Of a DNA stretch of 64,000 bases, positions 1-10,391 are shown piece by piece (position 1 is the first letter of the stretch; each line of letters starts with the position of its first letter). The notes beneath the pieces were generated by a model. The model saw nothing but the letters and a program-made list of their open reading frames with translations, did no database searches and had not been told where the DNA came from. This DNA comes from Bradyrhizobium sp. G127 (lineage in GTDB: Bacteria > Pseudomonadota > Alphaproteobacteria > Rhizobiales > Xanthobacteraceae). A program made the position numbers and the translations under genes. The stretch covers positions 1,178,001 to 1,242,000 of the forward strand of contig NZ_JAKFGN010000001.1 of NCBI RefSeq assembly GCF_021502575.1. Direction: 5' to 3'.

Positions 1-1
1 C

Positions 2-175
2 AAAACCGTCCCGCCAGTCCCGGAGGAGAACCGCAGCGACAAAGGTCCCGGCAGCGCGCCGAAAGTGGCGATCGACAACACCAAGGGTCATCGCGACGAT
101 GAGAAGCATAATCTCGATGAACAGGCGGCACACGGCAATCTGAAACAGAACACCAGCAACCGGCGGTCAGGTTAA
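2..175 (+). CDS. small hydrophilic protein, C-terminal part only
   Basis: The frame is open from the left edge and ends at TAA 173-175, so only the last 57 residues are seen and the start lies outside the window. The visible part is very polar, rich in Asp, Asn, Lys, Gln and His, with no hydrophobic segment. It contains a stretch reading GHRDDEKHNLDEQ followed by an Asn/Gln-rich end. Short proteins with this kind of tail are common and uncharacterised in Bradyrhizobium relatives. That resemblance is from memory and I assign no function. There is a gap of about 110 bp before the next gene. Confidence 0.55.
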   Translation, partial: KTVPPVPEENRSDKGPGSAPKVAIDNTKGHRDDEKHNLDEQAAHGNLKQNTSNRRSG

Positions 176-284
176 GAGCGGTCGGGTGGACGGCGCGCGA
201 ATGGCGTCATAAAGTTCCGGTGTTTCAGTTTAACCTTCGTATTCCAGCCGAGGCGCTGCACGAACGCCGGATACAGTCACCAGC

Positions 285-1256
285 ATGAAAGCCATTGCGA
301 TCCTGACGAGCGGCGGCGATGCCCCGGGAATGAACGCTGCGATCCGCGCTGTGACGCGCAGCGCGCTTGATCGTGAGATCGCGGTATACGGTGTGCGGGA
401 GGGGTTGCAGGGATTGATCGATGATCGCATGACCCGTCTCAGCGCGCGCGATGTGGGCGGCATCATCCAGATCGGCGGCACGTTCCTCGGCAGCGCGCGA
501 TCCAAGGAGTTCCGGGAGGAAAGCGGGCGGTCGAAGGCGCTGCGCAACCTTTCCGCGCGCGGCATTGACGCTTTGGTGGTGATCGGCGGAAATGGTTCAC
601 AGACTGGCTCGTCCGCGCTGCATGCTCTGGGTTTTCCGGTTGTCGGCATCGCCTCGACCATTGACAACGATTTGTATGGCACCGACGTCACCATCGGTTG
701 TGACACCGCCATCAACGTCACGCTTGAGGCCATCGATCATCTGCGCACCACGGGCTCGTCGCATACCCGCGCGTTTCTGGTCGAGACCATGGGCCGTAAT
801 TGCGGCTATCTCGCCATGATGGCGGGGCTGGCCGGCGGGGCCGAGGTGATCTCCACGCCCGAGTTTGAAGTGTCCGCTGCTGAAATTTCCGCGCGGCTGC
901 GCGCGGCTTATGAGCGGGGCAAGACCCACGCCATCGTGGTGATCGCCGAGGGCGTCAAGGAGAATGCTGCGCATATTCTGGCGCACTTCGAGAAAGATCG
1001 CACAAGAACCGGGTTCGAACTGCGCGCTACCGTGCTTGGCCACGTTGTGCGCGGCGCGCCGCCGACAGCATTCGACCGGCTGCTGGCGACAAGGCTCGGC
1101 GTTGCCGCGCTCACCTCGCTGGGGGAAGGCGTGTCGGGGGTTCTGATCGGCGAGCAGCGTGGAGAACTTACCCGCACGCCGCTGGCTGAAATCGCCGGCC
1201 GGACAAAGCCTATTTCCACCAACCTGATCGATCTCGCCCGGGTGCTGGCAAAGTAA
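285..1256 (+). CDS. pfkA: ATP-dependent 6-phosphofructokinase-like protein
   Basis: A 323-residue protein of the bacterial PFK-A family, expected to phosphorylate fructose 6-phosphate to the 1,6-bisphosphate in the cytoplasm. Seen motifs: GGDAPG at residues 10-15 (nucleotide loop), GGNGS at 101-105, TIDND at 125-129 (holds the catalytic base Asp127), MGRNCG at 169-174 and GHVVRGAPP further on. The length matches E. coli PfkA (320). Glycine follows the GGN, as in ATP-using rather than pyrophosphate-using enzymes. The oddity is Asn in place of the usual Asp of GGDGS, the residue that helps bind Mg-ATP. Many alphaproteobacteria rely on the Entner-Doudoroff route, so this may be a specialised or weakly active enzyme. 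The gene stands alone. Confidence 0.85.
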   Translation: MKAIAILTSGGDAPGMNAAIRAVTRSALDREIAVYGVREGLQGLIDDRMTRLSARDVGGIIQIGGTFLGSARSKEFREESGRSKALRNLSARGIDALVVIGGNGSQTGSSALHALGFPVVGIASTIDNDLYGTDVTIGCDTAINVTLEAIDHLRTTGSSHTRAFLVETMGRNCGYLAMMAGLAGGAEVISTPEFEVSAAEISARLRAAYERGKTHAIVVIAEGVKENAAHILAHFEKDRTRTGFELRATVLGHVVRGAPPTAFDRLLATRLGVAALTSLGEGVSGVLIGEQRGELTRTPLAEIAGRTKPISTNLIDLARVLAK

Positions 1257-1645
1257 GCGGGCGCAACGTGCGTCTGTTGCGCGGGTAGTCCGCGCATCAG
1301 GAAATGTTCATTCCGGTGCAGCAGAAGAAATTCCGGCCTCGCTACAACATCTTGTGTGGCGACGGAATTCACACGGGCAAGGTCGCTCCTTGCCTGTTCG
1401 CGAACTTATCGACGTTCGGGATAGACAGAATTGCTTGCGGTGCTAGTATGTTTTCGCTCCCGATGGGACGAAGGACTGCTGTCCTTACGCAGCGACAGCA
1501 TGATCACTTCAATACGTCCAATCCGGCGCACCGAGGTTTCTCGGAGAAGCCCGCGATGACGCGGCGCGAACTGAAGACGCAAATTACCAACGTGGCGACG
1601 AAAACGTCGGCGGCGTAATTTGTGATGTGTTCCCGGCGCGATCGT
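1257..1645. other. intergenic stretch, no gene recognised
   Basis: 389 bp between the phosphofructokinase gene and the convergent small-protein gene. Short open frames exist on both strands but have no recognisable domain, no convincing ribosome site and mutually exclusive reading. A small hairpin (AAGGAC-TGCT-GTCCTT) lies near 1474-1489. Nothing further can be supported. Confidence 0.4.
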
Positions 1646-2005
1646 TCAGGCTGGGGATTTCCCGGACGACTTTTTCGCGGTCTTCTTCGCAGGCGTCTTG
1701 AGCTTGCCGGCGTCTGCCTTCTTTGCAGGCTTTTTCGCCGGGGCTGTCTCAACCGCCTGCCGGATAGAGCGCTCGTAGCTGTAGGCTGCGTTATCGGCCG
1801 ACATCTGAAGACGCTTCACGGTGGCCGTGCCAATCTCCAGCACATCCTTCGCGATCTGCTTCAACTGCTTCCGGGCGTCCGCATCCTTTGCCTTGACAGC
1901 GAGCGCGGCATAACGATCGCGCTGCTTTTTGACGGCCGCCGTCAGGGTCTTGTGCTGCTGTTTCGCGAGTTTTCGGATGATTGCGTCCAGATCGGCATCC
2001 GCCAT
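1646..2005 (-). CDS. small helical protein with basic Lys/Ala-rich tail
   Basis: 119 residues from the ATG at 2005. That start is preferred over an upstream TTG at 2020 because GAGGGG lies about 7 bases ahead of it. Residues 1 to about 85 are charged and helix-forming with no membrane segment. The last 35 residues are a tail of repeated AKK, PAKK and SSGK units, like histone-H1-type or nucleoid-associated tails. No catalytic motif is visible. DNA or RNA binding through the tail is plausible but inferred. It points toward the phosphofructokinase gene and appears to be a single-gene unit. Confidence 0.65.
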   Translation of the reverse strand: MADADLDAIIRKLAKQQHKTLTAAVKKQRDRYAALAVKAKDADARKQLKQIAKDVLEIGTATVKRLQMSADNAAYSYERSIRQAVETAPAKKPAKKADAGKLKTPAKKTAKKSSGKSPA

Positions 2006-2111
2006 TGTTCGGCCCCTCAATTAACGTGCAGAGAATTGTGGTGATGACCTAGCAGGTGCCGAGGGGGGATTGCAAACAGGCGATCATTTGGACGAGTCCC
2101 GCTGCATCATG

Positions 2112-3092
2112 TCAGCGCGCCGCGCCGGCGATCATCTCAAACGACCTCAAGCGCGTCGGATGGTCATACACATCGGAGACGACGATCAACTCGTCGGCGG
2201 CGGTTTCTTTCACCAATGCATTGATCCCGGCGCGAACCGTTTCGGGGGAGCCGACAATGGACCGCGCCAGCATCCGCATGGCCTGCGCTTTTTCGGATGG
2301 CGACCAATAGGTCTCGATATCGTCTATGGGCGGCTGGCTGAGGCCGCGCGCCCCGCGGAACATGTTGGTGAAGGACATCTGCTGGGTCGTGGCCAGCCGC
2401 CGCGCCTCGGCGTCGCTGTCGGCCGCGATGATGTTGACGCCGACCATGGCATAGGGCCGGTCGAGCTGTTCGGACGGCTTGAATCTCGCGCGGTAGATCT
2501 CCAGCGCAGGCAACAACTCGTCGGGCGCGAAGTGCGACGCGAACGCATAAGGCAGCCCGAGCTCGGCGGCGAGCATGGCACCGAAATGGCTCGACCCGAG
2601 AATCCAAAGGGGCACGTTGGTGCCCGCTGCGGGCACTGCCTGGATGCGCTGCCCCGGACCGGCAGGCGCCAGAAAAGCTTGCACCTCCAGCACGTCCTGC
2701 GGGAAATTGTCGGCGGCTTCGGGTGAACGCCGCAAGGCGCGCAGCGTGAGTTGATCAGTCCCCGGAGCGCGCCCCAGGCCCAGATCGATACGGCCTGGAA
2801 ACAACCGCTCCAGCGTTCCGAACTGCTCGGCGATCACATAGGGCGCATGGTTCGGCAGCATGATGCCGCCGGCGCCGACGCGGATGGTCTTCGTCCCGGC
2901 GGCGATATGCGCCAGCACCACCGACGTGGCCGCGCTCGCGATGCCCACCATGTTGTGATGCTCGGCCACCCAGATGCGGCGATAGCCCCAACCTTCGGCG
3001 TGGGACGCAACATCGCGTGCATTGTCGAGCGCGCCTCGCGCGTCTGTTTCTTCCGTGACGCGCACAAGCTCAAGGATGGAAAGGGGTGTCAT
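2112..3092 (-). CDS. LLM-class flavin-dependent oxidoreductase
   Basis: 326 residues of the bacterial luciferase-like monooxygenase family, resembling the YhbW/MsnO8 group. Family features are visible: a short beta strand at the N-terminus (LSILELV), [12 protein letters not shown] near residues 36-47, [10 protein letters not shown] near 75-84, the [11 protein letters not shown] segment near 101-111 and the PLWILGSS strand near 162-169. Such enzymes use reduced flavin (FMNH2) and oxygen to oxidise small organic substrates. The substrate cannot be read from sequence. Length is normal for the family. No operon partner: the upstream neighbour (uvrB) ends 178 bp away on the same strand. Confidence 0.85.
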   Translation of the reverse strand: MTPLSILELVRVTEETDARGALDNARDVASHAEGWGYRRIWVAEHHNMVGIASAATSVVLAHIAAGTKTIRVGAGGIMLPNHAPYVIAEQFGTLERLFPGRIDLGLGRAPGTDQLTLRALRRSPEAADNFPQDVLEVQAFLAPAGPGQRIQAVPAAGTNVPLWILGSSHFGAMLAAELGLPYAFASHFAPDELLPALEIYRARFKPSEQLDRPYAMVGVNIIAADSDAEARRLATTQQMSFTNMFRGARGLSQPPIDDIETYWSPSEKAQAMRMLARSIVGSPETVRAGINALVKETAADELIVVSDVYDHPTRLRSFEMIAGAAR

Positions 3093-3270
3093 GGGGACTT
3101 TCGGATTGGGCCGCGCCGTTTGCGAGGATGCGACGGACTGCGCTCATCGGGGAGGGACAGGCAGGGATCGGTCTGGTGTGTCGCTTTATATGGAGACGAA
3201 TCCGGTCATTGCCATGCCGTAGCGCATGCCTCTTCATCGCGATCGCGCAGAGCCTGCGGGCGAACCGCGC

Positions 3271-6228
3271 CTACCTCTTCTTCCAGCCACCCCTATGTCC
3301 CGGCGCACCGCCGCTTGAACGCGGCGAGGGGCTGGCCGGGCGGCCGCCGAATTCCGGGCCTGATTCGCGCGAGTTGATCGGCTGGAAGATTTTGCTTTCG
3401 GTGCCCGGTCCCATCTCGTCCAGCGTCGGCTTGCGCGGGCGTGCGACGTTCTTGCGATCCGGCTTCACCTCATGCCACGTCGCGATGCCCATTTCATCGA
3501 GGCCCGGTTTGTGCACGCGCGACTTGTTGCGCGCCGCCGCCTTGTCGAGTTGCGCAGGCAGGTTCGCCGCATCGCCGTATTTCTTCTTGCCCGCATAGGC
3601 GCCGGCCTTCGCCGCCACGCCGCGCTGCTTGATGGTCGGATCGTCCACCACGGCGAGCTCCGTCGCGCGCAGGCGCTTCACCTCATCGCGTAGCCGTGCC
3701 GCTTCCTCGAAGTTGAGGTCGGCGGCGGCTTCGCGCATCTTCGTTTCCAGATCGGCCAGCACCGCCTCAAAGTTGTGGCCGATGGCGACCGCATCGTCGG
3801 CCATGCCGCCGTCACCGATTTCCACCAGCACGTGATCGCGCTCGTAGACGCTGCCGAGAATATCACCGATCGAACGCTTGATGCTCTCCGGCGTGATGCC
3901 GTGGGCGGTGTTGTACTCGACCTGCTTCTCGCGGCGGCGGTCGGTCTCGGCGATGGCGCGCTCCATCGAGCCGGTGATCTGGTCCGCATAGAGAATGACT
4001 TTGCCGTCGACGTTACGCGCGGCGCGGCCGATGGTCTGGATGAGCGACGTTTCGCTGCGCAAAAAACCTTCCTTGTCGGCATCGAGGATCGCGACCAGCG
4101 CGCATTCGGGAATGTCGAGACCTTCGCGCAACAGGTTGATGCCGACCAGCGCATCGAACGCGCCGAGCCGCAAATCGCGGATAATCTCGATACGCTCGAT
4201 GGTGTCGATGTCCGAGTGCATGTAGCGCACGCGAATACCCTGCTCGTGCAGATATTCGGTGAGGTCCTCCGCCATGCGCTTGGTCAGCACGGTGATGAGC
4301 GAGCGATAGCCGGCCTGCGCCGTGGCGCGAACCTCGCCGACCAGATCGTCGACCTGGGTGCGGGCGGGGCGGATGTTGACCGGCGGGTCAATGAGTCCGG
4401 TGGGGCGGATGACCTGCTCCACGAACACGCCGCCGCTTTCGTTCAACTCCCAGCCGCCCGGCGTCGCCGACACCGCCACGGTCTGCGGGCGCATCATGTC
4501 CCACTCTTCAAAGCGCAGCGGGCGGTTGTCCATGCAGGAGGGCAGGCGGAAGCCGTATTCCGCAAGTGTCGCCTTGCGGCGGAAGTCGCCTTTGAACATG
4601 CCGCCGATCTGCGGCACGGTGACATGGCTCTCGTCGGCGAACACCAGCGCGTTGTCCGGCACGTATTCGAACAACGTCGGCGGCGGCTCGCCCGGTTTGC
4701 GGCCGGTGAGATAGCGCGAATAGTTCTCGATGCCGGCGCAGCTTCCGGTGGCTTCCATCATTTCGAGGTCGAAGGTGGTGCGCTGTTCGAGCCGCTGCGC
4801 TTCCAAGAGGCGACCCTGCGCGTTCAACTGGTCGAGCCGCCATTTCAGCTCGCTCTTGATGCTCTTCATGGCCTGAATCAGCGTCGGACGCGGCGTCACA
4901 TAGTGCGAGTTGGCGTAGATCTTGATGAACTCAAGCTCGTCCTGCTTGTGCCCGGTGAGCGGATCGAACTCCTCGATGCTCTCGATGACGTCGCCGAACA
5001 TGTTCACGCGCCATGAGCGGTCTTCATAATGCGCCGGGAAAATGTCGATGGTGTCGCCGCGCACACGGAACGTGCCGCGGGTGAAATCGTGCTGCGTGCG
5101 CTTGTATTGGAGCGCCACGAGATCGGCGATGAGCTGACGCTGGTCGATGCGCTCGCCCTTCTTCATCGCGAATGTCATGGCGGTATAGGTTTCCACCGAA
5201 CCGATACCGTAGATGCACGATACCGAGGCCACGATGATGACGTCGTCTCGTTCCAAGAGCGCACGGGTCGCGGAATGGCGCATGCGGTCGATCTGTTCGT
5301 TGATCGAGGAATCCTTCTCGATATAGGTGTCGGTGCGCGGGACGTAGGCTTCGGGCTGGTAGTAGTCGTAATAGGAGACGAAATACTCCACCGCGTTGTC
5401 GGGGAAGAAATTCTTGAACTCGCCGTAAAGCTGCGCCGCCAGTGTTTTGTTGGGCGCGAGGATGATTGCCGGGCGCTGCGTCGCCTCGATCACCTGCGCC
5501 ATGGTGTAGGTCTTGCCGCTTCCGGTGACACCGAGCAACACCTGGGTGCGGTCGTTGCGCTTGATGCCTTCGACCAGTTCCTTGATCGCTGTCGGCTGAT
5601 CGCCCTTGGGCTCGTATTCGGACTTGATCTCGAACCGCACGCCGCCTTCGGATTTCTCCGGGCGCGGCGGGCGGTGGGGGGCCCAGACCTTGACCTGGCC
5701 ATCATCGCCGCGAAATTCCGGACGGCCGTCGCGGATGAGATTTTCGAGCGCATCGGCTGTGGCCTGCACGCCGAGCGCTTCCATCTTGTTGCGCGGAGGA
5801 CGGGCCATCGCGGCGGCGTCTTCCTCCTCGGTTGTGAAGCCGAGTTGCTTCGCCAGTTCGGGATCGAGCGTTGGGATCGGTGCGCTGGTGCCGTAGTTGG
5901 CTTGCGGGGCTTCCTCGAAACCCTGCCGCGCGCCCGTCGGCTGCGGGTTGGGACGCAGCGGAGCTGAGCGTGGTTCGCCCTCGTTGAAATCCTTCGGGGT
6001 CGAAGACCGCGCGCGATGGATCGCGGCCTCGCCGCCGGAGCGGCGATCCTTGGAATTGTCGGGCGGTGGCTGCAGGCCGGTGCCCGACCCCATGCCGGCA
6101 TCACCACGGTTGATCGCGGGATTCAGCAATTCCGCCAGTGCCGGGCCGATCGGCTGCACGTCGGGGCGGTGCGCCTTCGACTTCGGGGTTTTCGGAGATT
6201 TTTTCGGGGAATCGGGGTTCTTCGCCAT
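3271..6228 (-). CDS. uvrB: UvrABC excinuclease subunit B, extended form
   Basis: DNA-damage recognition helicase of nucleotide excision repair, partner of UvrA and UvrC. Walker A GVTGSGKT is at residues 233-240 counted from the ATG at 6228. The beta-hairpin signature [12 protein letters not shown], the Walker B-like ADESH, helicase motif GRAARN and a C-terminal UVR motif ([20 protein letters not shown]) follow in order. At 985 residues it is about 310 longer than E. coli UvrB (673). Roughly 190 extra residues precede the helicase core (Lys/Pro-rich, low complexity, then a conserved-looking segment ending before the EIKSEY start of the core), and about 110 basic residues follow the UVR motif. 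The frame is open 36 codons farther upstream, but the chosen start gives a lysine-rich N-terminus. No strong ribosome site is visible. Confidence 0.95.
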   Translation of the reverse strand: MAKNPDSPKKSPKTPKSKAHRPDVQPIGPALAELLNPAINRGDAGMGSGTGLQPPPDNSKDRRSGGEAAIHRARSSTPKDFNEGEPRSAPLRPNPQPTGARQGFEEAPQANYGTSAPIPTLDPELAKQLGFTTEEEDAAAMARPPRNKMEALGVQATADALENLIRDGRPEFRGDDGQVKVWAPHRPPRPEKSEGGVRFEIKSEYEPKGDQPTAIKELVEGIKRNDRTQVLLGVTGSGKTYTMAQVIEATQRPAIILAPNKTLAAQLYGEFKNFFPDNAVEYFVSYYDYYQPEAYVPRTDTYIEKDSSINEQIDRMRHSATRALLERDDVIIVASVSCIYGIGSVETYTAMTFAMKKGERIDQRQLIADLVALQYKRTQHDFTRGTFRVRGDTIDIFPAHYEDRSWRVNMFGDVIESIEEFDPLTGHKQDELEFIKIYANSHYVTPRPTLIQAMKSIKSELKWRLDQLNAQGRLLEAQRLEQRTTFDLEMMEATGSCAGIENYSRYLTGRKPGEPPPTLFEYVPDNALVFADESHVTVPQIGGMFKGDFRRKATLAEYGFRLPSCMDNRPLRFEEWDMMRPQTVAVSATPGGWELNESGGVFVEQVIRPTGLIDPPVNIRPARTQVDDLVGEVRATAQAGYRSLITVLTKRMAEDLTEYLHEQGIRVRYMHSDIDTIERIEIIRDLRLGAFDALVGINLLREGLDIPECALVAILDADKEGFLRSETSLIQTIGRAARNVDGKVILYADQITGSMERAIAETDRRREKQVEYNTAHGITPESIKRSIGDILGSVYERDHVLVEIGDGGMADDAVAIGHNFEAVLADLETKMREAAADLNFEEAARLRDEVKRLRATELAVVDDPTIKQRGVAAKAGAYAGKKKYGDAANLPAQLDKAAARNKSRVHKPGLDEMGIATWHEVKPDRKNVARPRKPTLDEMGPGTESKIFQPINSRESGPEFGGRPASPSPRSSGGAPGHRGGWKKR

Positions 6229-6381
6229 GAGTGGAATATGGGACGCGAAGCGGGACCAGAAAAGGGCAATTCCTTCGCCGGAGCCGATGAAGTTTGCGAT
6301 GAAATTTGTGCATTTGTCCTGATAGGCTGGAACCAACGCGTGGCATCTGCCGAGAACCGCGCGACTGTCCGGGGAGTTTTC

Positions 6382-8364
6382 ATGCCGTCGCTGCGTATCG
6401 CCAGCCTGCTGGCCACCATCCTGTTTGCCCTCGCACCTTTTTCGTCAGCATCCGCCCAGTCCAAGGACGCCGAACCGGCCAGCCGCGCCGTCAATGATGC
6501 CTTCCTCGAGACATTGCCGTTCAGCGATCGCGCCGATTTCGAGGATGCGAAACGCGGCTTCATCGCCACGCTGCCCGATGGTGTTGTTTCCGGCATCGGC
6601 GACAAGCCGGCATGGGACACCAGGTCCTATGAATTCCTGAAAAGCGATTCCGTGCCGCCTACGGTGAACCCGAGCCTGTGGCGGCAGGCGCAGCTCAATG
6701 CCATCAACGGCCTGTTCAAGGTTACCGAGCGCGTCTATCAGGTGCGTGGGCTCGATCTGTCCAACCTCACCATCGTCGAGGGCGACAGCGGCCTGATCCT
6801 GATCGATCCGCTATTGTCCAACGAGACCGCGAAGGCCGCGCTCGAACTTTATCTGAAGACCCGGCCTGCAAAGTCCGTCGCCGCGGTGATCTACACCCAC
6901 AGCCATGCCGACCATTTCGGCGGAGCGAAAGGGGTCATCAGCGAGGAGGATGCGAAGCAGGGCAGGGTCAAGGTGATCGCGCCGGACGGCTTCATGGAGC
7001 ATGCGGTGGCGGAGAACGTCATCGCCGGCAACGCGATGGCGCGGCGCGCGCAATATCAGTTCGGCAGTGCGCTGCCGGTGGGTGACAGGGCGCAGATCGA
7101 CACGGGACTCGGCAAGGCACTCTCGAAGGGCACGATCTCGCTGATCCCGCCGAACGACCTGATCAAGCAATCCTATGAGACGCGCACCATCGACGGCGTC
7201 GAGATCGAATTTCATCTGGTGCCGGGTTCGGAAGCGCCTTCTGAAATGATCATGTACTTTCCGCAGTTCAAATTGCTGAACATGGCGGAAGACGCCACCC
7301 ACAACATGCACAACCTTTATACCCTGCGTGGTGCCGAAATTCGCGACGGCCGGCTGTGGTCACGCTACATCGGCGAGGCGATCGAGCGCTACGGCGACCG
7401 GACCGACACCGTGATCGCGCAGCATCACTGGCCGATGTGGGGCACCGAGCGCATCGTCGCGTTTCTGAAGAAACAGCGCGACCTCTACAAGTTCATTCAC
7501 GACCAGACGGTGCGTCTGCTCAATCACGGCCTGACGCCGACTGAAATCGCCGAACAGTTGAAGCTGCCGCCGTCACTGGCGAACGAGTGGGCGGCGCGCG
7601 GCTATTACGGCACGCTGAGCCACAATGCGAAAGCGGTCTATCAATTCTATCTCGGCTGGTACAACGCCAATCCCGCCGACCTCAATCCGCTGCCGCGCGC
7701 GGAGGAGGCGAAGAAGCGGGTGGACTACATGGGCGGCGCGGAGGCCGTGATCAAGCGTGCACGCGAGGACTTCAAGGCGGGGCAATATCGCTGGGTCGCC
7801 AGCGTCATGAGTGAGGTGGTGTTCGCCGATCCGTTGAACAGGGAGGCGCGCAATTTAGGCGCCGATGCGCTGGAACAACTCGGCTATCAGAGCGAGGCGG
7901 CGACCTGGCGCAATGCCTATCTGTTCGGCGCGCATGAGTTGCGCAATGGTGTTGCGCCGCAGGCGCCATCCAGCGCGAATGCCGACCTTCTGAAAGGCGT
8001 CTCGATCGACCTGGCATTCGGTTTTCTCGGTGTGCGGCTCAACGCGCCCAAGGCGGAAGGCAAGAAAATTATCATCAACTGGACCTTCACCGACCTCAAC
8101 GAAACCTATGTGATGAACCTCGAGAATTCCGCGCTGACGCATACATCGGGCAAGCTCTCCGACAACGCCGATGCCAGCGTGACGCTGACCCGCGCTGCGC
8201 TCGATGCCATCACCCTCAAGCAGCGCACGTTCCTCGGCAGCGTGCTGACCGGCGACGTCTCGGTCGGCGGCAATCCGCTCAAGCTGCGCGAACTGTTCGG
8301 CCTGCTCGATGAGTTCTCGCCGGGGTTCGAAATCGTGGAGCCGCGCAAGGTGAGCGTGGAATAA
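6382..8364 (+). CDS. secreted alkyl sulfatase, metallo-beta-lactamase fold (SdsA1/BDS1 type)
   Basis: 660 residues from the ATG at 6382, with GGGGAG 6 bases upstream. It begins with a Sec-type signal peptide (hydrophobic to about residue 24, cleavage near ASA-QSK). The zinc site THSHADH is at residues 172-178, followed by the second metal segment around [12 protein letters not shown] and QHHWPMWG. After the catalytic domain come the helical dimerisation domain and a C-terminal SCP-2-like domain starting near residue 540, the full arrangement of type III sulfatases. These enzymes hydrolyse primary alkyl sulfates such as SDS in the periplasm, giving alcohol and sulfate. Its start is 153 bp from the uvrB start on the opposite strand, so the promoters are divergent. 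Confidence 0.9.
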   Translation: MPSLRIASLLATILFALAPFSSASAQSKDAEPASRAVNDAFLETLPFSDRADFEDAKRGFIATLPDGVVSGIGDKPAWDTRSYEFLKSDSVPPTVNPSLWRQAQLNAINGLFKVTERVYQVRGLDLSNLTIVEGDSGLILIDPLLSNETAKAALELYLKTRPAKSVAAVIYTHSHADHFGGAKGVISEEDAKQGRVKVIAPDGFMEHAVAENVIAGNAMARRAQYQFGSALPVGDRAQIDTGLGKALSKGTISLIPPNDLIKQSYETRTIDGVEIEFHLVPGSEAPSEMIMYFPQFKLLNMAEDATHNMHNLYTLRGAEIRDGRLWSRYIGEAIERYGDRTDTVIAQHHWPMWGTERIVAFLKKQRDLYKFIHDQTVRLLNHGLTPTEIAEQLKLPPSLANEWAARGYYGTLSHNAKAVYQFYLGWYNANPADLNPLPRAEEAKKRVDYMGGAEAVIKRAREDFKAGQYRWVASVMSEVVFADPLNREARNLGADALEQLGYQSEAATWRNAYLFGAHELRNGVAPQAPSSANADLLKGVSIDLAFGFLGVRLNAPKAEGKKIIINWTFTDLNETYVMNLENSALTHTSGKLSDNADASVTLTRAALDAITLKQRTFLGSVLTGDVSVGGNPLKLRELFGLLDEFSPGFEIVEPRKVSVE

Positions 8365-8369
8365 GCCGG

Positions 8370-9008
8370 CTAGTGCTCAGCCTTGCCGATAAGATGCGGC
8401 CTGATCATCTCGACCAGCCTTGGCGCATCCGTGCCCGGCGGAAAGAAGCCGAGATATTTGCCGTCGCGGTCGACCAGATAGATGAAGGCGGAATGATCCA
8501 CGGTGTAATCGTTGGGTTTGTCGCCGGTGGCGACACGCTTGTAGTAAACGCGATAGGCGTCCGCAGCCTGTGACACATCCTTGATGTTGCCTGTGAGACC
8601 GATCAGGCGTGGATGAAACAGTGGAACGTATTGCGCGAGATGCTCGACGGTGTCGCGTTCGGGATCGAGCGTGACGAACAGCGGCTGCACCTTCGCAGCG
8701 TCGTTGCCGAGTTGATCCATCGCGAGACCGATGGCCTGCAGGTCTGTTGGGCAGATGTCGGGGCAATAGGTGAAACCGAAATAGACCAGCATCAGCTGGC
8801 CGTGAAAGTCCGCGTCGGTCCGGGTCTTTCCGGTCTGGTCTTGCAGCCGGAATGGTCCGCCGATGGGCTCGCGATTCCACATCACCGCGTCCATAAGCTC
8901 CGCTGCGGATCGCGTGGAGCTTTGCGCAAAGACAGGAGGCGCGGCCCACAGGCCGAGAAGCAGCGCGGCCATGAGAGCTGCACCGCTTCTGCGCCAAGCG
9001 ATCAACAT
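8370..9008 (-). CDS. SCO1/SenC family copper chaperone
   Basis: 212-residue thioredoxin-fold protein that delivers copper to the CuA site of cytochrome c oxidase. An N-terminal hydrophobic segment (about residues 8-28) acts as signal or anchor, placing it on the periplasmic side. The copper ligands are visible: YCPDICP with Cys82 and Cys86, and His172 in VDHSAF. The start at 9008 is 20 bp downstream of the stop of the next gene upstream on the same strand, which suggests co-transcription with that Tat-exported protein. Its stop is 5 bp from the convergent alkyl sulfatase stop. No cytochrome oxidase gene is nearby. Confidence 0.88.
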   Translation of the reverse strand: MLIAWRRSGAALMAALLLGLWAAPPVFAQSSTRSAAELMDAVMWNREPIGGPFRLQDQTGKTRTDADFHGQLMLVYFGFTYCPDICPTDLQAIGLAMDQLGNDAAKVQPLFVTLDPERDTVEHLAQYVPLFHPRLIGLTGNIKDVSQAADAYRVYYKRVATGDKPNDYTVDHSAFIYLVDRDGKYLGFFPPGTDAPRLVEMIRPHLIGKAEH

Positions 9009-9028
9009 CGCCAAGGGGCCGCGCGGGC

Positions 9029-10141
9029 TCACGCGCTGAAGAGCAGCCGGCTGCCGGTCGAGATATTGATGACGTTGTCCGGCATCTGCGCGCGCGCTTC
9101 GAGCAGGAAGTTCAGCCCGCTGCAATGCATCGGGATGACAACGTCCGGCTGGAGCGCTTTGATTTCCCCGACGATCTGCTTGAGATAGTCGGCGGGCGCC
9201 GGTCCGAGATGGAAGCCGCCGACGATGGCGTGAACCTTCTGCACGCCGGAGACTTCCTGCGCCTGCCGCACCGAGTTCACGATGCCGACGTGACCGCAGG
9301 AACTGATGACAACGAGGCCCTTGCCGCGGATGTTGAAACAGGTCGCATGTTCGTGGACGTGTTCGTCGGGAACGAAATTGCCTTGCAGTTCGGCGGCGGT
9401 GTAGTGGCTGTAATCGCAACCCGCGCTTGCCGGGGTGTAGTCGACAAAGCTGTTCGGCAGGATTTTCTCGACGCTGTTGCGCTTGATCTTGCCGGTGGTG
9501 AAGGCGTGTCCTTCGATCACCGTCGGCGTCTCGCACAGGATCGTCTGCACCTTGTTCGCAGTGATCTGCTTGCGGTCGAGGATGCCGAATTCGCCGTACT
9601 GTCCGGTCGAGGTCCGGCTGACGCGGTGACAGAAGTTGTCCTCGCCGCCGGCATACAATTTGACGTCCGCGGGCAGCACGCTGCGATATTTTTCAAGGAA
9701 GCCAATCAGGCCGCCGTAATGGTCAATATGGCCGTGGCTGACGATCAATGCGTTGATCTTGGCGGGATCGACCTTGAGCAGGCCGATATTGTTGATGATC
9801 GCGGGCGAGGTGTAGCCGAAGTCCAGCAGGATATTGCGGACGTCCTGTTCGCGCTGCGATTCCAGAAATAGCGACAGGCCCCATTCGTTGTGAAGCACGT
9901 TGCGCGCATCGGCGCTGCGTCCGCCGCCGGGGCCTTCGTGAACGACGCCGTTCACCGTGCTGCCCTTCAGGAACTGGTCATGCTGTTGGTCGACCAGCAC
10001 CCGGATCGACAGCTTGTCGATCGTCGGGACCTGGATCGGCGCTGCGCTCGCAACTCCCATGCAGGCGAACCCGCCGGTTGCGGCCAGTCCCATCGCGGTG
10101 GAGAGTTTCAGGAAATCGCGCCGCGCCAGATCTGTCGTCAT
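9029..10141 (-). CDS. Tat-exported metallo-beta-lactamase-fold hydrolase
   Basis: 370 residues. The N-terminus carries a twin-arginine signal (ARRDFLKL, Arg7-Arg8) and a hydrophobic, Ala-rich stretch ending near ASA at 31-33, so the folded, probably metal-loaded, enzyme is exported. The zinc signature SHGHIDHYGG starts at residue 135 (His136, His138, Asp140, His141). Later His residues (HEHATC, SSCGHVG, GGFHLGP, PMHCSG) fit the pattern of the subgroup that includes dihydropterin-ribofuranosylaminobenzene phosphate synthase-like proteins. Actual substrate unknown. It lies 20 bp upstream of the SCO gene on the same strand. Confidence 0.82.
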   Translation of the reverse strand: MTTDLARRDFLKLSTAMGLAATGGFACMGVASAAPIQVPTIDKLSIRVLVDQQHDQFLKGSTVNGVVHEGPGGGRSADARNVLHNEWGLSLFLESQREQDVRNILLDFGYTSPAIINNIGLLKVDPAKINALIVSHGHIDHYGGLIGFLEKYRSVLPADVKLYAGGEDNFCHRVSRTSTGQYGEFGILDRKQITANKVQTILCETPTVIEGHAFTTGKIKRNSVEKILPNSFVDYTPASAGCDYSHYTAAELQGNFVPDEHVHEHATCFNIRGKGLVVISSCGHVGIVNSVRQAQEVSGVQKVHAIVGGFHLGPAPADYLKQIVGEIKALQPDVVIPMHCSGLNFLLEARAQMPDNVINISTGSRLLFSA

Positions 10142-10391
10142 TTTCGTCTCCTCTTGCCCGGGAATCCTCTCGCCGGATTTGCGCGAACACTAGCTGCGCG
10201 GCCGGAGATGGACTGTTCTTTATTTCTGCGGGGGGCGGTGAAAGTATTCCACTGCAGGCCCGTTAGAGCGAATGAAATATGCTTGATTGGCATCGGGCAG
10301 CATTGACTTCGCGCCTGCAAGCCGCAAAGTTCATGCACCCGCATTGACATGCGTCGGGTCGAACGACCTGACGATCCCAAGGATAATCAAG

